Assembly: GCA_029945375.1 (NCBI GenBank)
Contig: CM057069.1
Span: 496,001 to 560,000 of the forward strand
Source: Agaricus subrufescens
Taxonomy: Eukaryota > Basidiomycota > Agaricomycetes > Agaricales > Agaricaceae
Length of the DNA: 64,000 nt
Reading direction: 5' to 3'
Below are positions 36,620-46,800 of the stretch, piece after piece. How positions within the stretch are numbered: position 1 is the stretch's first letter; each line of letters opens with the position of its first letter. The notes beneath the pieces are model-generated. The model was not told where the DNA came from. It worked only from the letters and a program-made list of their open reading frames with translations, and made no database searches. A program made the position numbers and the translations under genes.

Positions 36620-37898
36620 TTATTCGTTTTCGGCCTGCGGATTGTGGCAAGTGCTGGGACCGGCAGCCGTAGGCGGATGAACAAGTGACTCCGAATCACT
36701 CGTAGGACGCGCGGGGTTATTCCTCTTCGAATATTGGATAAGCTTCCGCCAGAACGGGATCTTCGACTTATGCATTGGGGAAGAATTAGAGGGACCAGGA
36801 TCGGCGCTATTCCGACCAGTGCGTTTATTGGCACTGTCCGTATCGACCTTTTTCGAGCACCGGAAAATCTTCCGCCAGAATGGTACTTTTGCTTTTGTTG
36901 GCGAAGGGGCAGGAGGGTTAACAGTGGGATTAGCTCCGCTACCAGGGCCCCCTGAGTTATTCGTGGGCCGAGTAGCGTTTAGAACAGCGGATAGTTTGCT
37001 TTTGGTCGGGCGAGGTATTGACAGAGGTGGTCTACCAGTGATCTCTTGAATGGCCTCTGGGGTATATCGAGTGCTTCCATCAGCTTGTATAATTTGCTTG
37101 CCTCCTATGAGGTCAGCAAGGTCGTCCCACCCATCCTTCAGTTCTCCCAGGCGCTCCCAGAACATACCCCACTTTTCGTGCATTATCTGTGTCTCTTCAA
37201 CTGTTGGTGGATTCGACTCGATGACACTCCCATCAGATGTTTGCTTTCTGATCTCCTCAAAGTAATCATCGCATTCTTGAAATAATTCATCTAATTCATC
37301 GATTGCACTGAGGATTCCCGAGACAGATTCGGTGAGCCCACTGGGCGTGTCTTGGTTTATCGCAAGTCTTATTCATTAGTACTTGGTTCAGCTCGCAGAA
37401 GAACAGTAAACGCACCATCAGCGAGTATACCGGTGATCCGGCGAAGGCCACTGTCTAATTCTTCTCGCACCTTCATGAGATATTGCTGCATGTCTTCTGT
37501 ACGCCTTGTACCGCCAAAGGTAAAGGTATGGACATCATTAACCAATGTGGAGCTTTCCTTGACATCAGGAAGCGTACGAAGCAATTTGATGTATCCAGTT
37601 GCAACATTTCGGCTTGCGATTATGAAGTCGAACATTTCAAAAATCCCTTCCCCAGCAACGTCGCGTATGTGATGCACAATTTGCTTAGGCTCTAACGAAG
37701 GAGTTTCGATTTGAGGGTCGTCCACACTGGAGCCAAGGAGCTGCATCTGGGGCAGTAAAACACGCCAAAGGACTTCATGAATCCGTGAGAAAAGTTGGAC
37801 TTGAGGCGGGTGCTAGTAAATGTGTTAATGTGATGAGGGCATTAAAGAATGAAACATCTTACGATGAGGGAAAGACAGACTAGCTGATCATCAGCCAT
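36620..37898 (-). CDS. Orphan protein, left member of divergent pair
   Basis: Three exons (complement): 37863..37898, 37383..37812, 36620..37350; 398 aa. The first exon codes only MADDQLVCLSLI. The rest is mostly helical and charged: LFSRIHEVLWRVLLPQMQLL, VHHIRDVAGEGIFEMFDFII, then ILSAIDELDELFQECDDYFEEI, then MHEKWGMFWERLGELKDGWDDLADLI. The C-terminal third is disordered and holds a repeated basic tryptophan motif (VPFWRKIFRCSKK at about 320, IPFWRKLIQYSKR at about 360). No domain is recognised. Intron 2 would be only 32 nt (37351-37382, gtacta..aag), which is near the lower limit for fungi, so this junction is uncertain. It shares a 327-bp divergent promoter with the next gene, and the pair is bracketed by inverted repeats. 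Confidence 0.6.
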
Positions 37899-38225
37899 GT
37901 AGGAACTGTGAGTGGTGAGTGAATGAAGGGAACGTAAAGGAAGTGAGTAAACCTTGTGATACTGTCGCGCTGATGGCCAGTGTGCACATCAACGTTCAAC
38001 AATAGAAACCGAGCCAGCCTTGAGCGAACTGGTTGGTGTGGGTCATTCGTGTTCGTCGCAACCCTGACTCCATCGAAACCGTCAAGGCAATCTCATTGTT
38101 TTCTAATAACAAGTTAATGTGCCAAGTTAGGCCTCTTCTCTTGACTCATATGGCGTCCCTTTCACACTGTAATCATGGTATACTTAAACTCGAAGGAATT
38201 AGCCTTTACCTGTACAAATAACCCT
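37899..38225. promoter_or_regulatory. Divergent promoter of the orphan pair
   Basis: 327 bp between two head-to-head start codons. No TATA consensus is obvious. Co-regulation of the two orphan genes is an inference from the arrangement. Confidence 0.45.
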
Positions 38226-40481
38226 ATGTCTTTCGGTCAGAGCACAGTCTCATCCTCAGATAACTCTAGCCTGGCCGAGGTCATTATGCCTTCAGCGCAG
38301 TCTGTATGTCCTCCTTCCGTCGAACCCACTACCCAAAAAGCCTCTGGATTGCACACCACTTCTTCGGACCCCCCGCATTATACCCCTTCGTGGGATGTTC
38401 AAACCGAGTGTCTAGATCAAGGCAAGAATTATCCTGGCATGCCTGAACCGATTATCAACACAGCAGAACGGACGGCAGATGAGTAAGTATAAAGTGCGGC
38501 TTTTAATCATGTTCAGTCAACATGTGTGACGATTTCATTGTTAGTGGTCAATTGGTCGTGGCGGAAGCATCAGGTCCAAAAGCTTTAGCCGGCGCCATTG
38601 CCGGCAAGGTTTTCGAAGTGCTTGAGAAATTCGAACAACAGATATGCTTGTGAGCATCATTTATCACTAGTCCAGCCATCCACAATTGCTAACTCGAAAT
38701 CCCAGCCGAGACTGGCACATGCTAGACGAGATCAAGGAAACGGTAAATGGCACCCTCTCGAGCGATTTTTTTATGCACTTCATTGAGCTGGACACGGATC
38801 TCGGAATCTGTTATTCAAGACTTACAAAGGCGCTGGAACAGTTTGATCATTATCTCGCCTCGGTCCAGTTTACATCCGGTGAAATTGACCCTGAAAACTT
38901 AAGCAAGGGGGAAGAACTACTCCGCGAATTTGTGGAAATTGACCAAAAAATTGGAAAACTCGGGCTGGATTTGTATCGTAAGATGAAGTCCAAGACCAAA
39001 GATGTACTTCAATTTCTTTTTTTGAATGGCCCTGTAGGCTGATATTTATATCACATAGGTTCTGACGTCTCTCCAAGATTGCAGAGATCAGATTGAATAT
39101 GAACTCAAGTCGGGATGGAAATCCCAAAATGCTATCGAAGCAGAGCAGCAGTGGGTTGAAGCCGTGGGGCATGCGGCCATTCCTCACGTCTCGGGCACAG
39201 GCACAGCAGTTGCAAATATCCTAGGAAATTCTGCAATGTTGGGCGTATCCTTGGCCAATAAAGAACAATTAGAAGGTCTGTGATATATCTTCAGCTAGTA
39301 TTGTCCTTCTGAGTTATACGTTGGTAGTGATTGGGATACATCAAGAGATGTTTGAGCAGGAAAAACAAAAGGTCATTGAATTGGAGCGAAGCATAACTGA
39401 ATCCCAACTTAAAATCCGAGAGCTCTGTTCAATATGGCAAACAATGCGAGAGATGCCTGAACTGATAAAACCGGCAGACACTATCATACAGTCCTTGAGG
39501 AGGATGCGCTCAGTAGATATAATTACGTTTCTGAACATCAGAGCAGGCTTGTTTCAGGCAAAAGACTTTATCGAAGCTCTCAAATCACCAGTAAGCCAAC
39601 TACAGACTCGCACAGCGCACTAAGATTTCTCACAGACATATTTCAACAGATCAGGGACCTTGTAATTCAATTGGCTCCATACTATCAACCAGGAGTAAGA
39701 GAATAATTCCACGTTTCATCACCAATCAATCACTTATTGATCAAACTCTGTGAAGATGCATATTATACGTGAAGTGGAGACATTTACTCGCTATGCTCCG
39801 GATATTGTCAATGGTCTCAATTTGCTACTTTCGGCGAAGAAAATTATCGATGATACACGCGAGGAGGATTTTGAGCGGGCAGTGCTAGAACTTTGCACCA
39901 TTATTTCACACCAAACCCAGGAGATTCAGAACATCTATGGTAACAGGATAGTTAGTATCGCACCCGAGCTCCAAGATACTTTTCGTTGTCAAACAGAAGC
40001 CTTCGAAACCCAATTTCGGCTTCAAATGGAGACTATCAAGGAGATTTTAGTGCATGATACCAGTGAAGAAAAGAGCCAGCAAGCAGTTTTAGAACGAACA
40101 GAAAATGATCGGTATTACAAAACTTGGGATTGGGAAGGGAGGCCAGCGGTTGATTCTGACGAGGCCCTGGATGCCTTACGAAGGGTAAAGCGCTGTGTCC
40201 TTTCTATTTATCGCTTATCTGCACTTTCCGCTACTGCTCAGGATGGAGATCAAACCTATGACTGGGCGCTACCCAAGGAGATGCTGAACGAGACACTTCA
40301 CGGACGTCATTCCTTAAAATCTCCGATTTCTATGGAGCTGTCCACTGTGTCCTCTGCGTTGGATAATCTAGTAGCGTCTAGATACAGGAAGGTGGTTGAA
40401 AAGAAAGCTAAAGAACAAGCACCTTCAGCCGATTGGTTGACTCGATTCAAACGAGGCTTTTTTATATTTAAGGGAATTTAA
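38226..40481 (+). CDS. Orphan helical protein, right member of divergent pair
   Basis: Seven exons: 38226..38482, 38545..38649, 38706..39003, 39059..39275, 39328..39590, 39650..39694, 39756..40481; 636 aa, all junctions in phase. The first 85 residues are a Ser/Thr/Pro-rich disordered leader. Then come a glycine-zipper-like segment (PKALAGAIAGKVFEVLEKF) and a long series of amphipathic helices with charged heptads (ELERSITESQLKIRELCSIW; SLRRMRSVDIITFLNI). A second small-residue segment occurs at about residue 290 (GTGTAVANILGNSAMLGVSLAN). The C-terminal exon is helical to the end (LTRFKRGFFIFKGI). No enzyme motif and no signal peptide. A membrane-active or coiled-coil scaffold role would fit the glycine-zipper segments, but that is speculation. 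Confidence 0.68.
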
Positions 40482-41249
40482 CAAACCTTGGGTGCCACTA
40501 TTAAAGATACTATGGACTATGTACGTGTGTCTATGTCTCGAACGGACTTGGTGTTATCTATGCTATACATTATGTCGCGCCACATGCAACCTAATTAATC
40601 TAATTATTTGAAAACGTCCGGGGGTTGTTGGATGATCTAGTCTATTGAGGTTTAGAAGTCGATGTCAACCATCAAGCTACTGATCTGTTCCGGAAGGGGG
40701 GATAGGTAGCAGTCACATTAAAATGGATACAGGTACTCGAAATTCACTCATGGCATCTCTCCCCCTCGAACAGGCCTAACTTGGAATATTGACATTACCA
40801 GAAAACAATGAGGCCTCCACAATCGTTCCAATGAATCCAAATTCGTGATGGATGCAAATAACTCGCGCCGACGGGTTCATCTGAGGCAGGGGTGGCTCAG
40901 TTCCTGAAATTTTGGCTCCGTGACCAAGCAGTCAAGAGTGTTTCATCTCGCACTGTAAGCAATTCTGAAGTGTATTTTCCCATCATCATCTTCGAAGAAC
41001 AACAGTGTACAATAACATGGTGTATACCATGAGTCGTTGTCACAGTTTCCAGAGCGTCATTGTGGGCATCAGACTTTGTTCTCTTCTACCACTACCAGCG
41101 CGATGACGCGACATAGTACAAGGAACAAAAAGACTCACTGCCAAGGCTATCAAGCTTTAGCGTTGTAATACACACATAGTTCTCAGACAACTTCTTTCAT
41201 CAACACATCACCGCTGACTTTCATTGTGTGAAGGACCCACAAGGTTTTG

Positions 41250-41940
41250 AATTCAGTTCGACTTCTTCTTTCGGCTTACTATGGGTTAGTTCTTTCTCAT
41301 CGCCGCACCACGCATCAAAAAATTATCTTTGTTACACACTGGACCTCCACTTTGCGGCATAGTACACGCACTATCGATCCTAGTCCCGACTACTTTTCTG
41401 AGCTCAATTTGTGATCCATCCGAGCAGAGTTTTATCATGTGCGCAGCTAACAACATGCTGAGGTGTACTAGTATCATCCCAAGTCAAACGCTACACTGCG
41501 GCATTAACCTCTCTGATCTTGAACATCCTTATTCTACGCAACCTTGAGTACAGCATTTCACACAGCTTCAAGCTAAATCTGAAGCGTCAATAACGGCGCG
41601 TGAGACAACAGCCGCAGATATCATGCTCTTATTATCTGCTCTCTAAAACCAAACAAAGCCTCTTATTACTAGGAACTTGAGCGCAAAATCCCACTCCAAC
41701 TAGCAACTGTAACACAATCTTCTATTGCCAACCTCCTACTCTAATCAGATCTCGCAGCCATCTAAATCAACCGATCCGACGTACGTCTTTATCACCAACA
41801 CCGAAAATTGATCAAGGAAACCTTATTGTCATTTCAAAATAGTTGAACCAGTTCGGCAGACAATCAAATCACAGCCTCTCTAAGTTCCCGGCGGGATACC
41901 TCATTGTATTCTAAAAGTGGGCAGCCTTATGACTCGTGAA
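41250..41940 (-). repeat. Long inverted repeat, right arm
   Basis: Reverse complement of the left arm at 35580-36295, diverged. The two arms face each other across the divergent orphan pair; the distance between inner edges is about 5 kb. Reading frames within it are short and interrupted, so it is probably not coding now. Confidence 0.78.
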
Positions 41941-42127
41941 TCGAGGTCAGATCCAATCTATATCTATATATCTATATATATAATAAACCATCCAGCACTT
42001 TCAGAACACGACGAAGGGATTCTAACCTGATTTTAACTACCATAATTGAAACCAACTTTCAGATTATCGTCCGAAGTACTCAAGCTCCATATCCATCATA
42101 CCGACTACTTACTACAAGCCTGTCTTC

Positions 42128-42178
42128 CATAACTTTACACATGGCATAACTTTACACATGGCATAACTTTACACATGT
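42128..42178 (+). repeat. Triple direct 17-mer
   Basis: Three consecutive copies of cataactttacacatgg, the last ending in tc. It is a minisatellite in non-coding DNA. Confidence 0.9.
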
Positions 42179-42224
42179 CAACACACAACATCAACTGACA
42201 CTCAACCATGTCAGTCAACAGAGA

Positions 42225-42315
42225 CTAAAGCAAAAACCAAGGTGACTCATATGTAATAAAATGAAACAGAAATATGTACTGCCGTACGTTAAGTCATAGG
42301 AAAAAAAAACCCATC
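42225..42315 (+). repeat. Duplicated block, copy 1
   Basis: It matches 43560-43650 in direct orientation with scattered substitutions: gcaaaaaccaa, actcata, gtaa, aaacaga, atatgtactgcc, acgttaag, cata, cccatcaa. Copy 2 lies in the 3' flank of the large Myb gene, so this looks like a local duplication of that flank. Confidence 0.75.
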
Positions 42316-42621
42316 AAACTGGAAATCGCAATTGATGGCAGGAGAGTATGGTGGTACTCTTCTAAGGTCAATGCGAGAGAGTAGTATAGTACTCTCTCCT
42401 AGCAGTTCACGACCGATCAACAGTAAGTCTGTAACAGTTTATGGAGTTCATAACAGTATCAATAAAACGGTACAATATTTCATTCTGAAGCATCAGTTGA
42501 AACAAAGACAACGAAAATGCTATAGTGCTTCATCGTACGCTACTAACACATCAATTGTAACGGAAAATCATTAGCATGACTTGCCACAGTGACGAAGGGG
42601 CAACGCACCAACACATCAAGA

Positions 42622-42900
42622 TCACTCCATGTTCAAGTCCTCCTCATCGAGCGTCATCTTTTCACCAGTCAGGTCATAGTATTGACGAGCACAATAGTTG
42701 AAAATCTTCTCCATCACCGCAGCCTCTTTTCGAACCTGCTCCTCATCCTCAAGGGGCCTCGTAAACATATCTTCAACCGTATAGCCCAATTCCGCTTTAA
42801 AGAACTGCAAAACAAACAAAAGCTCGCGCAGGTTGAATGGCTCCTGCCGGCGGAGACCATCGGCAACCAACCTAACACCAATCGGTTCGTGAGAATCCAT
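42622..42900 (-). CDS. Small orphan protein
   Basis: Single exon of 92 aa, starting at ATG 42900 (MDSHEPIGVRLVADGLRRQE). It is acidic and predicted helical: FNLRELLFVLQFFKAELGYT, then EDEEQVRKEAAVMEKIFNY, ending in an acidic tail EEDLNME. No signal peptide, membrane segment or recognised domain. Codon use is regular and the product looks foldable, which supports a real gene. Its upstream region (43070-43450) is packed with palindromic GAGAGTA/TACTCTC motifs. Function unknown. Confidence 0.45.
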   Translation of the reverse strand: MDSHEPIGVRLVADGLRRQEPFNLRELLFVLQFFKAELGYTVEDMFTRPLEDEEQVRKEAAVMEKIFNYCARQYYDLTGEKMTLDEEDLNME

Positions 42901-43069
42901 ATTCTAAGATTGCAGATGTCGACAAAAGACATTGGAATTAATTCGATGGACGGGCTACCTTTGTAAAGTCAACAGTGAATGAATGCTTGCAAAAGTAGAG
43001 AGGCAAGAGAAGCTGACAGGAGTACCGATAAAATTTTCGTTACCCCTCTGTTGCGCTTTATTTGTAGCG

Positions 43070-43450
43070 CTGGACAGTACTATAGTACTCTCCTGCCATC
43101 GAGGTAGAGAGTATGATACAGTATTATGATACTTTTGATGTTGAGACTATTTTTAGTATTTTCCTGCCGTCGGCACGGAGGTACTATACCACTCTCCCCT
43201 CGTCGCGGAGAGAGTAACATAGTACTTTCTCCGTCAATGACAGAGAGAGTTCCATAGTACTCTCTGGAACGACGGCAAGAGAGTACCACGATACTCTCGT
43301 GACATGGATGTGAAGATATACACTCTCTGTCGATGCACGAGAGTATTATCATACTCGGTATCATTGTACTCTCTTCAGACAGGGAGTATGATGATACTCC
43401 CTCTGCATCATAGGGTAAAGCACGGTAATACTATGATACGGTAGTCCCGT
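43070..43450. repeat. Palindrome-rich patch (GAGAGT..ACTCTC)
   Basis: At least ten occurrences of GAGAGT or ACTCTC lie within 380 bp, mostly paired as short inverted repeats around a 4-8 nt AT-rich core. Examples are gagagttccatagtactctc, gagagtaccacgatactctc and a larger ggagtatgatgatactcc. Two more pairs lie at 42343-42362 and 42371-42395. I know of no named family with this unit. Confidence 0.8.
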
Positions 43451-43559
43451 AGTATATAAGGGTCGGGTGATATTGAGAGTCACGACCCCCGCGTGCGCAT
43501 CCGAGACTCACGCGCTTTTCAACTGTCCCCTGGCCTCCAAAAAAGACCGCACAAACAAA

Positions 43560-43650
43560 GCAAAAACCAAATGGACTCATACGTAAAGAAATAAAACAGA
43601 GATATGTACTGCCATACGTTAAGCCATAGAAAAGAAGAACCCATCAATCA
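43560..43650 (+). repeat. Duplicated block, copy 2
   Basis: Direct repeat partner of 42225-42315, 3' of the Myb gene's stop codon. Confidence 0.75.
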
Positions 43651-43843
43651 GGAAACCGCATACAACCAAAAAAGAAAATCGAACGAAAAAAGCACATCCA
43701 TTTTCAAAACCACCAACCAAAACGCCGACAAAGAAAAAAAGAACCCCCGTCGAAAACGAAAACCCCATACGAGTACAAACAGCATAGAAAGTAAAGAAAA
43801 GGGTAAACATAAGGAAAAACCAATAACCGAATCCAAAAAACCA

Positions 43844-46800
43844 TCAAACCAATCCACCATCCCAACTCGCCCTCTTCCTCTTACTCCCATCCAACCTCAA
43901 CGACGAAGACATCCCATTCCCACTCCCATCACTATCACTACCCGCATTCAACACCAAATCCTTCGGATTCACAACCACCTGTTGACTTTGCCCTCTCTGA
44001 TGATGGTGGTGATGATGATGGGGCAGTTGAGGAGGTAGTTGGTGTTGGTGTGTGTGATGTTGTTGCTGGAACTGATGAGACGGGAGTGTTTGTTGTGTTT
44101 GTTGTCGAGCAGTAGCAGCACTAACCGAAAATTGCGAAAACTGTCTCGTCAAATTCAAAGGCGTGTTAAACACGTTCCCAATAAACGTTTTCAACCCTCC
44201 GCCCCCACTACCAACATTCGTATTACCCACAGTTCCATTCGAAGCCGAGACATTTCTATTATTTGGCGCCGCGGTAGTCGTAGAGGGAAATCCGAACCCA
44301 GAACCTTGGCTTAGACTATGATGATGGCCTTGACCCTGACCAAAAGCATGGTGTTGTTGCAGCTGACTCGGGTGATGACCGTGATTATGCATATAAAAAG
44401 GTTGGGCCAAGTCCAAGGCTTGTCTCGCTTCCAACTCCGCTTGGGTCATCCCCCCTCCCCCCCCACCACTATCACCGCCACTCCCAAAACCACCACCCAT
44501 CAAACCGCCGCTCGACGTAGAGGGCGTATCAACGAGCATTGCACCAAATCCCTGTTGCTGTTGCGGTTGCTGGTGTTGTTGCAGCGATATCTGACTCTGA
44601 GCATGTCCAAGATTATAATGCAGATCCAAAAAAGGTAAATCCTGATTCGTATAAACGTCGGAATTGACTTGTTGCTGTTGGTTACCAGGGACAGCAGGGG
44701 GCGGTGAGGATGAAGATGATGGTAACGGAGGAGAGAATAATCCACTAAAGAACGACGACGCAGAAGTTGATCCCGTATTACTCATATTCACGTTGGCATT
44801 CGTCGTCCTGATCGTAGCCGCAGCACCTCCCACATTCGAAGCAGCCGCAGAATTACTGGTATCAGTAGTCCCAAGAATTCCAGGTGAGCTCGTTTTTGCA
44901 ACGGGCGTCTTCGACCTCCAAATCTCCGAATGAGAGGGGAAAGGTGGGACCGTCGACATCGACAACGAATGCCCATGATGTTGCTGAGCTTGTCCATGCG
45001 AATGATGGACCGTACTACTCAACGACCTTTTCACTCCAGACGTGGCACTAGGCACCGCATTTCCGTTAGCGGTCAGCGATCTTCCACGTTGAGTAACACC
45101 ACCGGAACCCTCATCACTTCTCGTATGCCCACCACCAAAACTCATTCCCAACGAACTATTTCCAGCACCACTATTGTTTGCATTACCACTCGAATTTCCC
45201 GAAAGCACCGTATTTCTATTTTCACCAGGTGGCACCGAGATCGATCTACCAGCTCCGCCGTTTTGTCCTTGGATCAACAACCCCAATCCGCTGCTAGCAC
45301 CCCCTCCTCCAACTCCGCCTCCACCGCTACCGAATATCGAATATTTCCTCGACCCCCTTATAGCATGGTGCATAACCGGTGTGGCAGGAGGTGTCAAATT
45401 ATTAATATCCACCAACGCATGTTGAGCCTGAGCAAACTCAATCAGATCCAGATCATCCAAACTGAATCGACTTCCATAAGGTGCCATCATGCTCGCCGCC
45501 GTAGTGTTGTTTGTGGACGCCGCTGATAGTGCTACGGGTGGAGATGCGGATAATGCTCTGACTCCTCCGGGCGGTGTCGCTAGTGAAGCTGAGGAAGTCG
45601 AGGAAGTCGAGGAAGAGGGGGACGCGGTGGAATGAGCACTTGAAGTAAGGGAGAGAGCTGCGTGTTGGATGTTGTGTAGATGAGGCTGTTGTATGGCATG
45701 CTGGTTAAAGGTTTGACCGGAAGATAGACGTAAAGTTCCTAGGTTCGCGTTCCGAAATTGCAATTGCGGTGACGCGGTTGCCGATTTCACACCACCGCTA
45801 CCACTAAACGACCTCTGCGTTGCTCGTTTCGCCGGTGACGATGACGATGACAAGGGCGGAGTTGAAGCCAGTCCCCTACCACTGATGCCACCAATGGTTC
45901 TCCTTCTCCGCCTTGTCGCAGGGCCTGTCGATATTCCATCCATAGCATCATCCTCTTCTACCACTTCAACCTCAAGCCTTGCACCTTGATTTTCACCCCG
46001 AGGACCATCAACCCCGACTGCCTGCATCTCTTCATCCTCATCCTGCGAATCATTCAAATTAATCCCGGCTAAAGCGATTTCATCAATTGCTGTCGTCGTC
46101 TGCGTATGCGATGACGGGGCATGCAATTGCATGGGATTAATACTTCCCTTTCCATCACCTACAACCACGACGTCATCATTATTCTCCGCATTGTCATGAT
46201 GATCATCGCCCTCTCCAGCCTTCCCCTTCCCCTTGGTTGTTACACCCACAAGTCCTAAACCAGGAGTATTGAGATTTCCATTCGCTGACTGAGAACCGGT
46301 AATATTCGGAGGTGCATATGCGCTTCCAAACCATCCAAATCCTCCGCCAAGACCGTATCCCCTTGCGCCGAAAATCAAATCTCCAGCATAATCCGAATGA
46401 TGGGTGATAGCCCTCCCACTACCACCAGCATTATTGACATAGCCAAGCGAATTATATACCGCGTCATCCGCATTGCTATACTCGTCCGAGAACGCACTCT
46501 GCACTTCATCCTCATTGAACGAAACCTCCGAATTCGAGCTTATGTCTCCAGCAAACGATTCCGAACTAAAAGGCCCACTGAACCCTCCACCAGAATCGCT
46601 CCAACCGGATGAATTATTGACAGCGGAAAATGTCGATGACAGTGCCAATGCTGAAGATGACGGCGGCCATAGGTCATAACGTTCGATTACGCCGTGATGT
46701 TGATGTGAATTATAATAATTAACATAATTCATGGGAAGATTGAGTGTTGTAAGATTAGTTACGTTTCCGATGAGTGGGTTCGTTGTCTGAGGAGTGGAGG

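Larger units (their letters stand above)
40482..42621. other. Intergenic, 2.1 kb, contains the right inverted repeat
   Basis: No gene is seen. It holds the right arm of the long inverted repeat (41250-41940), an A/T dinucleotide run at about 41959-41983, three direct copies of a 17-mer at 42128-42178 and one copy of a 90-bp duplicated block at 42225-42315. Confidence 0.5.

Noticed and set aside
43604..44038. Lys/Pro/Thr-rich plus-strand ORF
   Set aside because: Runs antisense into the His/Gln-rich end of the Myb gene; repeat-driven.
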